From assembly GCA_002305125.1 (NCBI GenBank), contig DBQG01000019.1:1-19128 (forward strand): a stretch of 19,128 bases of DNA, given 5' to 3'. Shown here piece after piece: positions 8,339 through 15,899 of this stretch (position 1 is the stretch's first letter; every line of letters begins with the position of its first letter). Under the pieces are notes generated by a model, which did not search any database, had not been told where the DNA came from, and worked only from the letters and a program-made list of their open reading frames with translations. The DNA comes from Patescibacteria group bacterium UBA1400 (lineage in GTDB: Bacteria > Patescibacteriota > Microgenomatia > UBA1400). A program made the translations under genes and the position numbers.

Positions 8339-8913
8339 CTGCAGCAGGCAATGCCGGCAAAAGACACATCTTTTTCATCTAGACCATTAAAGTCAGCAAA
8401 CATTATCAAAAAATCTATTCCAGCTTCAGCTGTTTCTGGCGGCGGATCAACATAGGTTCTGTTGCCTTCCCCATCTGTCTGTAGCATTACCGCCTTAATT
8501 GCTACTCCGCCAAATGGTTTGTCTGGTTTTTCATGCCGGTCAAAAATGCTTGGTCCGATACCAAAAGGCAAACACCCATTCAATATTCTTGTTTTTGTTC
8601 CGGCTCTGGGAGGAATGGAAAGAGTTCTTTGATAACCAGTTTCAGGATCAAGTGTTGCTATTTGTAGTTCTGAAGTTTCTTGTTGCGAAGATCTCTGGGG
8701 AGAACTTACAGGAATAGGTTGTTTTGAAAAAACTATATAGATTGGGAAAGTTTGTTCCTGAACTTCTAGTCTTTGGACTGTAAGACCGCCTTCTGCTGTA
8801 AGGGAATTTGCTGTTTCAAGATCCTGAAAACCAGCAAAACGGCTTTGTATTAGTGGTACGACATCTAAAAGATAGGGGTCTGGTAATCTTGTTGCTTCTC
8901 TTGTTTCAGCCAT
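8335..8913 (-). CDS. Hypothetical protein, orphan on the minus strand
   Basis: A 192-residue protein that I do not recognise, and the only minus-strand gene I accept. It has no signal peptide or membrane span. It is richer in proline, threonine, glutamine and glutamate and poorer in lysine than its neighbours. Features include a basic/aspartate N-terminus, a low-complexity Ser/Gln stretch (SSPQRSSQQETSE), a glycine/proline middle part (NGCLPFGIGPSIF) and a Cys-Cys-Ser C-terminus. Support for a real gene: a perfect TATAAT ten bases before its ATG, a near-perfect stop-to-stop packing with the convergent methyltransferase (shared TTAG at 8335-8338), and the absence of any other gene in this stretch. 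Frames on the other strand are short and look like nothing known. Confidence 0.6.
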   Translation of the reverse strand: MAETREATRLPDPYLLDVVPLIQSRFAGFQDLETANSLTAEGGLTVQRLEVQEQTFPIYIVFSKQPIPVSSPQRSSQQETSELQIATLDPETGYQRTLSIPPRAGTKTRILNGCLPFGIGPSIFDRHEKPDKPFGGVAIKAVMLQTDGEGNRTYVDPPPETAEAGIDFLIMFADFNGLDEKDVSFAGIACCS

Positions 8914-8923
8914 ACTAAAAAAT

Positions 8924-8929
8924 ATTATA
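8924..8929 (-). promoter_or_regulatory. -10 box for the minus-strand orphan
   Basis: Read on the minus strand this is a perfect TATAAT, ending ten bases before the ATG at 8913, so the leader would be about three bases. No clear -35 box or Shine-Dalgarno is visible. A 7-bp inverted repeat TAGCTTA-TTT-TAAGCTA at 8933-8949 lies just upstream, where a -35 box or operator would sit. Confidence 0.45.
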
Positions 8930-8996
8930 GGATAGCTTATTTTAAGCTAAATAATTGGTTTTGTCAAAAGAAAACTACTTCTTTACTCTTTAATCT

Positions 8997-9017
8997 TAAT
9001 CTTAAAAAGATTATAAT
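8997..9017 (+). promoter_or_regulatory. secA promoter (-10) with overlapping inverted repeat, likely leaderless
   Basis: A perfect TATAAT at 9012-9017 ends 7 bases before the secA ATG, so the mRNA should start at the start codon. The AAGGG at 9019-9023 is too close to the ATG to act as a Shine-Dalgarno. TAATCTT (8997-9003) and AAGATTA (9007-9013) form a perfect 7-bp inverted repeat that overlaps the first bases of the -10 box and could be an operator. The -35 region is weak (TTTAAT). Confidence 0.5.
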
Positions 9018-9024
9018 TAAGGGT

Positions 9025-11718
9025 ATGTTTGGATTTTTAGGAAAACTATTTGATGCCAATGCCAAGGAGCTTAAAAAGCTGGAAGCTTTAGTTTTAAAGA
9101 TAAATAAACTTGAGCCTGATATAAAGAAGCTTAAGGATAAAGATTTTCCCGCCTGGACTGATAAGTTTAAGTCCAGGATAGCTAAGGGCGAGAGTTTAGA
9201 TGACTTGCTGCCCGAGGCTTTTGCTCTGGCGCGTGAAGCCATAAGACGCAGTGTGGGAGAAAGGGCTTTTGATGTTCAGTTAATGGCCGCAGCTTCCCTT
9301 CACTTTGGTATGATAGCGGAACAAAAAACTGGTGAAGGTAAGACTTTATCTGCCGCCATAGCCTCTTATCTTAATGCTTTAAGCAATGAAGGTGTTCATG
9401 TAGTAACGGTTAACGATTATCTGGCCCGCAGAGATGCCGGTTGGTATGGTAAGGCTCATAATCTTATGGGAATTTCTGTTGGCTGTATTATTCATGAAGA
9501 AGCTTTTGTTTTAGACTTAAATCATCAGGAACCTAACCTTGACGACGAAAGACTTTTACACCTTAAGCCGGTTTCAAGACAGGAAGCTTACCGGGCTGAT
9601 ATTACTTATGGGACCAATAATGAGTTTGGTTTTGATTATCTGCGCGACAATATGGCTCAGCGTTTATCTGACTGTTCCCAGCGGGGTCATAATTTTGCCG
9701 TAGTTGACGAAGTAGATTCAATCTTAATTGATGAGGCCAGAACGCCCTTGATTATTTCTGCCCCTGATGTTGAACCAACCCATAAATATTATGATTTTGC
9801 CCGGTTAATCAAAGACTTAAGTCCGGATACGGATTATCTTATTGATGAAAAGCTTAAAACAGCCAATTTAACTGAGCATGGTATTTTAAAAGTGGAAAAG
9901 AAGCTGGGAATTGATAATTTGTATGAAAAAGATTTTGATACGATTCATCATCTTGAAAATGCCCTTAAAGCCCGGACTTTATTTAAAAAAGATAAGGATT
10001 ATGTAGTTAAAGAAGGCCAGGTAATTATTGTTGATGAGTTTACCGGCAGGCTTATGCACGGCAGGCGTTGGTCTGAGGGTTTACACCAGGCCGTGGAAGC
10101 GAAAGAAGGCGTTAGTATTCAACAGGAGTCAAGGACGCTGGCTACCATTTCGTTTCAAAATTACTTTAGAATGTACAAAAAACTGGCCGGGATGACCGGT
10201 ACGGCCGCCACTGAAGCAGAAGAGTTTAAAAAGATCTATAACCTTGATACGATTATAATTCCCACCAACAGGCCTTTGGTTAGAAAAGATCATTCTGATG
10301 TGGTTTATAAAACCACCAGGGCAAAGTATGCGGCGGTGGTTGAAGAGATTGCCAAGATTTATAAACAGGGCAGACCGATTTTAGTTGGTACTACTTCGAT
10401 TGAAAAAAATGAAATTGTTCATCAGTTTTTACAGCGTAAAAAGATACCTCACCAAGTTTTAAATGCCAAACAGCATGAAAAAGAAGCCATGATTATTGCT
10501 CAGGCAGGCAAGCCTGGAGCCGTAACTGTAGCTACCAATATGGCCGGTAGAGGGGTGGATATTGTTTTGGGTGGGGCTAAACCTGAGGGTAAAGACAAGA
10601 AGGAGTTAACTGTTTGGCAAAAGCAGCATGATAGAGTTGTTGAGCTGGGAGGGCTTCATGTTTTAGGTACTGAGCGCCATGAGTCCAGAAGAATTGATAA
10701 CCAGCTACGGGGCAGATCAGGCCGGCAAGGAGATCCAGGCTCTTCTCGTTTTTTTGTAAGTCTGGAAGACGATATTATGAGGATTTTCGGTGGCGAGCAG
10801 GTTTCCAGGTTAATGGATGTTTTTAAAATGCCTGAAAACGTGCCTTTGGAGCATGGTATGGTAAGCAAAGCCATTCAGCAGGCGCAGGCCAAGGTGGAAG
10901 GTTTTAACTTTGATGCCAGGAAACATATGGTTGAGTATGATGACGTGATGAATAAACAAAGAGAGATAATCTACTCCCGAAGGAGAAAAGTGCTGGAAAT
11001 GGAGCCAAGTTCCTTGAAACTTAAAGAAAAAATTACCAGCAGCTTAAAACAGGAGATAGAAGCAATTGTTAGTTTAAATCAAGATGAAAACGGCAGTTTA
11101 GACAGGGAAAAGATTATGCTTGAGTTTGCTCAATTAGTTCCTTTTGACAAAAACTCTCAGGAACAGATTAAAAAACAGCTGCAGGATAAAAATCTCCAAA
11201 CAGCAAGTGAGTTTCTTATAAAAATCCTGGAAACAACTTATCGAGCTAGGGAAGCACAGCTGGGAGCTGAGGTGATGAGGGATATAGAAAGATTTGTAAG
11301 CCTGGTGACAATTGACAGGTTATGGATGGACCATTTGGATACTTTGGATAGTTTAAGGGAGGGAATAGGTTTAAGAGGTTATGGCCAAAAAGACCCTTTA
11401 GTAGAGTATAAAAAAGAAGCTTTTACTATGTTTCAGCAATTGGTTGACAGCATTGATTATGAAATCAACAGAAGAATTTTCCGTATTCAACCGGCTAATC
11501 AAAAACCGGTTGTAGTCCCGCAGGCAATGGAAACAAATATTGATAAGACTGATAATATTGGTTTGCAGGCGCGACCAGCTTTTGCCAACCCTAATACTGG
11601 TTCGGCTAATCATAAAAATTTAGTAAATAGGGATCCTAATACCGGTAAAAAACTGGGCAGGAATGATCCCTGCTGGTGTGGCAGCGGTAAAAAGTTCAAA
11701 AAGTGTCACGGTCAATAA
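9025..11718 (+). CDS. secA: Preprotein translocase ATPase SecA
   Basis: Motor ATPase that drives unfolded preproteins through SecYEG at the inner membrane. The 897 residues cover the full family length. Walker A is TGEGKT at 102-107 and the DEAD-type Walker B is DEVDS at 228-232, followed by the SecA signature IDEARTPLIIS. The second helicase half shows GTTSIEKNE, then NMAGRGVDIVLGG, and the hallmark RGRSGRQGDPGSSRFF. The C-terminus keeps the linker and the zinc-binding SEC-C tail with C883, C885, C894 and H895, used in other bacteria to contact SecB or phospholipid. Secreted substrates nearby (beta-helix protein, LytM protein, lamin-tail protein) fit this role. Expression seems to come from its own leaderless promoter. 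It stands directly before the prfB-ftsEX group, an order also seen in Bacillus. Confidence 0.98.
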   Translation: MFGFLGKLFDANAKELKKLEALVLKINKLEPDIKKLKDKDFPAWTDKFKSRIAKGESLDDLLPEAFALAREAIRRSVGERAFDVQLMAAASLHFGMIAEQKTGEGKTLSAAIASYLNALSNEGVHVVTVNDYLARRDAGWYGKAHNLMGISVGCIIHEEAFVLDLNHQEPNLDDERLLHLKPVSRQEAYRADITYGTNNEFGFDYLRDNMAQRLSDCSQRGHNFAVVDEVDSILIDEARTPLIISAPDVEPTHKYYDFARLIKDLSPDTDYLIDEKLKTANLTEHGILKVEKKLGIDNLYEKDFDTIHHLENALKARTLFKKDKDYVVKEGQVIIVDEFTGRLMHGRRWSEGLHQAVEAKEGVSIQQESRTLATISFQNYFRMYKKLAGMTGTAATEAEEFKKIYNLDTIIIPTNRPLVRKDHSDVVYKTTRAKYAAVVEEIAKIYKQGRPILVGTTSIEKNEIVHQFLQRKKIPHQVLNAKQHEKEAMIIAQAGKPGAVTVATNMAGRGVDIVLGGAKPEGKDKKELTVWQKQHDRVVELGGLHVLGTERHESRRIDNQLRGRSGRQGDPGSSRFFVSLEDDIMRIFGGEQVSRLMDVFKMPENVPLEHGMVSKAIQQAQAKVEGFNFDARKHMVEYDDVMNKQREIIYSRRRKVLEMEPSSLKLKEKITSSLKQEIEAIVSLNQDENGSLDREKIMLEFAQLVPFDKNSQEQIKKQLQDKNLQTASEFLIKILETTYRAREAQLGAEVMRDIERFVSLVTIDRLWMDHLDTLDSLREGIGLRGYGQKDPLVEYKKEAFTMFQQLVDSIDYEINRRIFRIQPANQKPVVVPQAMETNIDKTDNIGLQARPAFANPNTGSANHKNLVNRDPNTGKKLGRNDPCWCGSGKKFKKCHGQ

Positions 11719-11731
11719 AAAAGTGTAAACT
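11703..11731 (+). promoter_or_regulatory. Promoter for the envelope/prfB/ftsEX operon, inside the end of secA
   Basis: GTGTCA (11703-11708) and TAAACT (11726-11731) are each four of six matches to the -35 and -10 consensus, with a 17-base spacer. The -10 box ends 6 bases before the ATG at 11738, and there is no Shine-Dalgarno. The -35 box lies within the last codons of secA, so read-through from secA is also possible. Confidence 0.45.
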
Positions 11732-11737
11732 AGATTT

Positions 11738-12262
11738 ATGCAAGAACTGCTGCAAGAGTATTTAAATCTATTAATTGAACTTAAGATTTATCCCTTTGCT
11801 CCTTTAGAAGTTAACTTTGTTATTAATTTTGTTTGGATAGTTTTCCGGAGCTTTTTTAAGGTAACTTCTGATTACCGGCAAAAAGCAGGCTCCATTCTAG
11901 AGTTTAAGATTTTAACTTTTCTCTTTTCTTTTTTAATTATGTTTTTATTTTACCTGTCCTTAGATTTTTGGACAACAATTTTAAAAATTACATCTACCTG
12001 GTTGATGTTGGTTCCTTCGGTTTTGTCCATTTTTTTGGCAGAAGTTGCCGGTTTGCTGGCAAAAATTTTTGCTTTAATTGGTAAAAAAGAAGAACCTGAA
12101 GCGGAGTTAGCTCCGGCCAGCATTGCGGTTATGCAGGGAGCGGGCCTTGAAGAAAGCGAAGAACAAATGATTAAAAAAACCAGAGAACTGTCTTTTTATG
12201 TAGCTATTTCATTTATTTTATTGGCGCTTTTCTGGGGCTATATGGTTTTAACCTATTTATAA
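11738..12262 (+). CDS. Membrane protein of unknown function
   Basis: A 174-residue protein that I do not recognise. Hydrophobic segments are visible at about 24-40 (marginal), 55-78, 83-112 (long, may be one or two passes) and 150-172. Between the last two lies a charged, alanine-rich loop with KKEEPEAELAP and a run of acidic residues, probably cytosolic or a surface loop. There are no cysteines and no catalytic motif. It begins a co-directional run leading into prfB and ftsEX, 19 bases after secA, and may be a lineage-specific envelope component. The start rests on the -10 box immediately upstream and on the hydrophilic first turn. Confidence 0.65.
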   Translation: MQELLQEYLNLLIELKIYPFAPLEVNFVINFVWIVFRSFFKVTSDYRQKAGSILEFKILTFLFSFLIMFLFYLSLDFWTTILKITSTWLMLVPSVLSIFLAEVAGLLAKIFALIGKKEEPEAELAPASIAVMQGAGLEESEEQMIKKTRELSFYVAISFILLALFWGYMVLTYL

Positions 12263-12307
12263 ATTTTTTATTATTAATAAATTAACTAATTTTAAAAAGG
12301 TAAATTA

Positions 12308-12766
12308 ATGGGTGTATTAAAAAAATTTTTTGCTATAATGGTTTTTTTGCTGGGAGTTTTTGCTGTTTTAAGCGTTGCCAGTCCTCAACTAGCAGGAAAG
12401 GTTAAGGACTGGGGACTTGGTTTTTTAGGAGAAGAGAGAACCACTGATTTGTCTGTTGCTTCTCAAAATATAGTTAGTGAAGTATTGGGTGAAAAAACAC
12501 CTTCAGACTCTCGGGATACGGTTAAAGATTTAGAGGAAGAAATAACAAGAATAACCAAAAAAATTTTAGAGACAAAGTTGGTAGAGCAAACGACTAAAAC
12601 CGTTAATACGGTTGTAAATGATACAATAAAGGAAGCCGGGGATATACCGGAAACACAGCTGGAAAAGGTTAAAAAAGAGGTTAAAAAAGAAGTTTATGAG
12701 GGAATTTGTGAAGATTGGTTAAAACAAAAATTAATTGAAGAACAAGGAGATGACAGTAATGAATGA
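12308..12766 (+). CDS. Single-span membrane-anchored protein of unknown function
   Basis: A 152-residue protein. A short basic N-terminus (KK at 5-6) is followed by a hydrophobic segment at about 7-25, a signal anchor or uncleaved signal. The rest is polar: a flexible linker with FLGEERTT, then a helical, highly charged region (about 70-140, rich in Lys/Glu/Thr with a regular heptad look) that could form a coiled coil. No known family is apparent. AAAAAGG lies 7 bases before the ATG. The end of the gene overlaps the start of prfB by eight bases (ATGAATGA), so the two are probably translationally coupled. Its position beside FtsEX genes suggests, without proving, an envelope role. Confidence 0.65.
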   Translation: MGVLKKFFAIMVFLLGVFAVLSVASPQLAGKVKDWGLGFLGEERTTDLSVASQNIVSEVLGEKTPSDSRDTVKDLEEEITRITKKILETKLVEQTTKTVNTVVNDTIKEAGDIPETQLEKVKKEVKKEVYEGICEDWLKQKLIEEQGDDSNE

Positions 12767-13799
12767 TGAGATTAGCATTGAGCAGCTAGAGGATAGATTG
12801 AAACTTTTGGAAAAGAATTTAAACCTGGAAGAAAAAAAAGCTAAAGTTGCCAATCTGCAACAGCAAAGCATGCAGCCGGAGTTTTGGCAAAACCATGTTA
12901 AGGCAGCTGAAGTTATGCAGGAACTAGCTGATATCCAGGAAGAGGTTGAGGCTATTGAAGAGTTAAAAAACAACCTGTCTTCTGGTCTTGATCAGGTAGA
13001 ACTTAAAAAAGTGGAAGAGAAGCTGGCAAAACTGGAAACCAATGCGTATTTGTCGGGAAAATATGATAAGGCTGGTGCCATTCTTTCCATTCATGCCGGT
13101 CAGGGGGGAACAGAAGCCTGTGACTGGTCGCAAATTCTTTTTAGAATGTATATTAAGTACGCGGAAAACAAAGGTTGGAAAGCGGCTGTCCTGGATGAAC
13201 GGCCAGGAGAAGAGGCAGGGATTAAAAGTGCTGTTTTAGAGATAAAAGGTAGGTTTGCCTATGGTCTTTTAAAATACGAAAAAGGCGTTCACCGGTTGGT
13301 GCGCCTGTCGCCTTTTAATGCGGACAGTTTAAGACAAACTTCCTTTTCTCTGGTTGAAGTTTTGCCTATTTTAGAAGAAGAAGCAGAAGCTGATATTCAG
13401 ATAAGGGAAGATGAGCTTGAATTTGAATCTTATCGTTCTTCGGGTCATGGAGGGCAGAATGTAAATAAGGTTTCCACGGCCGTAAGGTTGAAGCATAAGC
13501 CGACCGGCCTTGTGGTTGAATCCCAGTCGCAGCGTTATCAGGAGCAGAACCGGAAAATAGCCATGCAGATTTTAAAATCCAAGCTGTGGGAGATAAAACA
13601 ACAGGAACAAGAGGCCCAAAGGCAGCAGATTAAAGGCAAGCATAAAGTAGTAGGCTGGGGAAATCAAATAAGGTCTTATGTCCTTCATCCTTATAAACTG
13701 GTTAAAGATTTAAGAACAGGATATGAAGAGCATAATCCGGAAGCAGTTTTAGATGGTAATCTGGAAGGATTTATTCAATCTGGACTTAAGAACCTTTAG
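12759..13799 (+). CDS. prfB: Peptide chain release factor 2
   Basis: Reads UAA and UGA stop codons in the ribosomal A site and triggers peptide release. The 346-residue product has an N-terminal helical domain, the codon-recognition loop with the tripeptide SPF (184-186, in LVRLSPFNADSLRQ) that marks RF2 and not RF1, and the catalytic GGQ at 231-233 within SSGHGGQNVNKVST. I chose ATG 12759 because AAGGAG at 12744-12749 sits nine bases before it; in-frame TTG 12735 and ATG 12750 are poorly placed. There is no in-frame UGA and no slippery CUU-UGA, so the autoregulatory +1 frameshift known in many bacteria is absent. The start overlaps the preceding gene. prfB next to ftsE and ftsX is a widely conserved order. 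Confidence 0.96.
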   Translation: MNDEISIEQLEDRLKLLEKNLNLEEKKAKVANLQQQSMQPEFWQNHVKAAEVMQELADIQEEVEAIEELKNNLSSGLDQVELKKVEEKLAKLETNAYLSGKYDKAGAILSIHAGQGGTEACDWSQILFRMYIKYAENKGWKAAVLDERPGEEAGIKSAVLEIKGRFAYGLLKYEKGVHRLVRLSPFNADSLRQTSFSLVEVLPILEEEAEADIQIREDELEFESYRSSGHGGQNVNKVSTAVRLKHKPTGLVVESQSQRYQEQNRKIAMQILKSKLWEIKQQEQEAQRQQIKGKHKVVGWGNQIRSYVLHPYKLVKDLRTGYEEHNPEAVLDGNLEGFIQSGLKNL

Positions 13800-13803
13800 T
13801 CTG

Positions 13804-13832
13804 GTATTATACTTTTATAATACACAAGGAGG
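13804..13832 (+). promoter_or_regulatory. Inverted repeat with -10-like boxes, followed by a strong ribosome binding site
   Basis: GTATTATA (13804-13811) and TATAATAC (13816-13823) form a perfect 8-bp inverted repeat with a 4-base loop, five bases after the prfB stop. The left arm and loop contain TATACT (13808-13813), which as a -10 box would give a leader of about 19 bases carrying AAGGAGG (13826-13832). The right arm contains TATAAT. The repeat may be an operator, a weak hairpin or simply a promoter. It has no GC pairs in the core and is no convincing terminator. Confidence 0.35.
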
Positions 13833-13838
13833 TTTAAG

Positions 13839-14291
13839 ATGTCTGAACAGCCTGTTTTAGTTAAAAAATTTCAAGAAGAAAAGAAATCTTTTGTGCAGCC
13901 CAAAACCTTAGTGGCTGTTTTTGTAATCTGTTTATTGGGTGTGGGAACAGGTTATGTTTTAGCCCAAAGGGGTGGATCTTCAATTGCTCCGGACAATCTT
14001 TCCCGGAATATAGAAGAGGATCAGATTCAAAAAGGAACAACAGTTGGTGTTTCTGATGAGAAAACCTTTAAAGATTCGGCTGAGGGCGAACTGGTTAAAG
14101 GCGGTATTGATGGTGAGGGTTCTCATCATTTGGTAAGGCCAGGAGGAGACTCTCAAAATGTTTATTTAACTTCTTCAGTTATTGATCTGGATAAATTTGT
14201 TGGCCGTCAGGTTAAGGTTTGGGGAGAAACTTTTTCTGCCCAGAAAGCTGGCTGGTTAATGGATGTTGGTAAACTTAAAGTGTTGGAGTAA
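13839..14291 (+). CDS. Membrane-anchored protein with a probable OB-like C-terminal domain
   Basis: A 150-residue protein. A polar, lysine-rich N-terminus precedes one membrane span at about 24-42 (TLVAVFVICLLGVGTGYVLA), which suggests a type II anchor with the rest outside. After a flexible acidic linker (45-95), residues about 98-150 are compact and beta-rich: VYLTSSVIDLDKFVGRQVKV, then WGETF and GWLMDVGKLKVLE. This pattern (strand, D-L-D-K-F-V-G-x-x-V-x-V-x-G-E, strand) resembles the small OB-fold domains of bacterial envelope proteins. I know no function for it. AAGGAGG six bases before the ATG fixes the start. It lies between prfB and ftsE, where Bacillus has an unrelated cytochrome gene, so it may be a lineage-specific partner of the envelope machinery. 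Confidence 0.68.
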   Translation: MSEQPVLVKKFQEEKKSFVQPKTLVAVFVICLLGVGTGYVLAQRGGSSIAPDNLSRNIEEDQIQKGTTVGVSDEKTFKDSAEGELVKGGIDGEGSHHLVRPGGDSQNVYLTSSVIDLDKFVGRQVKVWGETFSAQKAGWLMDVGKLKVLE

Positions 14292-14335
14292 TTTTTTTCT
14301 TTTTTGTTAAACAAAGATAGTTTAAGAGGAAGTTA

Positions 14336-15016
14336 ATGATTAAATTTGACAAGGTTAGCAAAAAGTTTAAGCAGGGAACAGTGGCTTTAGACCAGATAAG
14401 TTTTGCTATTGATAAGGGAGAGTTTGTTTTTTTAGTTGGGCCTTCAGGTGCAGGTAAAACCACTATTTTAAGACTGCTTTTAAAAGAACTTGAGCCTAGC
14501 AGTGGCAGCATTAAGATTGATGGTGAAGATGTTACTAAACTGAAAAAAAGAAACATTCCTGTTTTAAGAAGAAAAATAGGAACTGTTTTTCAGGATTTTA
14601 AGCTTTTACTTGACCGTACGGTTGAGGAAAATGTGGGGTTGGGTCTGGAAATACTGGGTAAAAGCGATAAAGAAATTAAAGCAGAAACCAAAGAAGTGTT
14701 GAAGTTGGTGGGTCTGGAGCAGAAAGCCGATCTTTTTCCGGTCCAACTTTCAGGTGGAGAGTTTCAAAGAATTGTGATTGCCAGGGCTTTGGTTGTTAAA
14801 CCGGATATTTTATTTGCTGATGAGCCGACTGGTAATTTGGATCTGGATACCAGCTGGCAAATAGTTAATTTACTTAAAAAAATTAATAAAAAAGGTACAA
14901 CCGTGGTTGTTTCCACTCATAATGTGGAAATTGTTGATGCCTTAAATCAGCGGGTTTTAAGGCTTGAAAAAGGAAAAATTGTTAGTGATAAGAAAAAAGG
15001 AAAGTATAAAAAATAA
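14336..15016 (+). CDS. ftsE: Cell division ABC ATPase FtsE
   Basis: Cytosolic ATPase subunit of the FtsEX complex, which couples ATP hydrolysis at the division site to opening of a cell-wall hydrolase outside. The 226-residue product has Walker A GPSGAGKT (35-42), Q-loop Q86 in VFQDFKLL, the ABC signature LSGGEFQR (138-145), Walker B ILFADEPTGNLD (158-169) and the switch histidine H195 in STHN. VFQDFKLLLDRTVEENV is highly typical of FtsE compared with other ABC ATPases. AGAGGA at 14325-14330 precedes the ATG. FtsX follows after five bases, so the pair is co-expressed. Confidence 0.96.
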   Translation: MIKFDKVSKKFKQGTVALDQISFAIDKGEFVFLVGPSGAGKTTILRLLLKELEPSSGSIKIDGEDVTKLKKRNIPVLRRKIGTVFQDFKLLLDRTVEENVGLGLEILGKSDKEIKAETKEVLKLVGLEQKADLFPVQLSGGEFQRIVIARALVVKPDILFADEPTGNLDLDTSWQIVNLLKKINKKGTTVVVSTHNVEIVDALNQRVLRLEKGKIVSDKKKGKYKK

Positions 15017-15021
15017 AGACG

Positions 15022-15897
15022 ATGTCAGTTATTAAAACAAGTTTTAAACAGATAAGAAGAACGCCCTACCAGGCATTGGCAGCAGTGATGGTGATGTTTT
15101 TAACTTTTTTTGCCATCTCCTGTTTTGCTTTGATTTCTCTTGGGTCCAACAGAGTACTACAGTATTTTGAGGCTTCTCCTCAGGTAATTGCTTTTTTTGA
15201 AAAAGGTAAGGATTTATCAGCAGGAGAAATAGAAGTTATTAAGGTTAAGTTGGAAACCACAGGGCAACTGGCTGACTTTAAATATGTCTCTACCAGAGAA
15301 GCGGAAGCTATTTATAGGGAAAAGAATAAAGACGATCCTTTGCTTTTAGAATTGGTTAATTATAAAATCCTGCCGCCCTCGATTGAGATTTCTGCCAAAT
15401 CAATTGACTCTTTGCCCAAACTTAAACAGCTGCTGGAAACAAGTCCGGGAGTTGAAGACATTGCCTTTTATGAGGATGTAGTTAACTCTTTATCAAGCTG
15501 GCTGAAAAACATCCGTTTTTTTGGTCTGGGCATTATCAGCTTTTTACTGGCACAGTCGATTTTAATAGTTATTACCTTGATAGGTTTAAAAATCTTGGTT
15601 AAAAAAGAAGAGATAGAAGTTTTAAAGTTAATTGGCGCTTCAAACTGGTTTATTCGCTGGCCCTTTTTATTTGAGGGTATTTTTTACGGAACAAGCGGAG
15701 CATTTTTGGGCTGGGGAGCAGCTTATCTGCTTTTACTTTATACTACCCCTTTGATTATTTCCTGGTTTGCCGACATTAACTTGGTGCCGGTGCCCCCAGC
15801 AATTATGTTAATGCTTTTGGTGGCCAACTTGTTTATGGGTATAATTGTCGGCGCTTTGGCAAGTTTTTTGGCTGTGCACCGGTTCCTCCGTAAATAG
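15022..15897 (+). CDS. ftsX: Cell division protein FtsX
   Basis: Membrane subunit of FtsEX. The 291-residue sequence has the expected four spans: about 18-42, 165-190, 215-245 and 258-286. The extracytoplasmic domain between spans 1 and 2 (about 45-160) contains the FtsX beta-alpha elements, including VIAFFEKGKDLSAGEIEVIK (55-74), and is the part that binds the coiled-coil hydrolase in other bacteria. The cytosolic loop before span 3 has the family signature EEIEVLKLIGASNWFIRWPF (196-215), which contacts FtsE. No Shine-Dalgarno is visible; with five bases from the FtsE stop, translation is probably coupled. The next gene starts two bases after its stop. Confidence 0.95.
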   Translation: MSVIKTSFKQIRRTPYQALAAVMVMFLTFFAISCFALISLGSNRVLQYFEASPQVIAFFEKGKDLSAGEIEVIKVKLETTGQLADFKYVSTREAEAIYREKNKDDPLLLELVNYKILPPSIEISAKSIDSLPKLKQLLETSPGVEDIAFYEDVVNSLSSWLKNIRFFGLGIISFLLAQSILIVITLIGLKILVKKEEIEVLKLIGASNWFIRWPFLFEGIFYGTSGAFLGWGAAYLLLLYTTPLIISWFADINLVPVPPAIMLMLLVANLFMGIIVGALASFLAVHRFLRK

Positions 15898-15899
15898 AT

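Noticed and set aside
8499..8717. Short plus-strand frame opposite the orphan gene
   Set aside because: It has no promoter, no ribosome binding site and low-complexity content, while the minus-strand frame has a TATAAT and tight packing with its neighbour.
4426..12766. UGA recoding as glycine, as in some CPR bacteria
   Set aside because: UGA ends two genes here at sensible places, no conserved glycine position uses TGA, and RF2 is encoded.
14292..14321. T-rich stretch after the OB-like gene as a terminator
   Set aside because: There is only a very weak TTTTGT-TAA-ACAAAG hairpin and it follows the T run; ftsE continues 45 bases on with a ribosome binding site.
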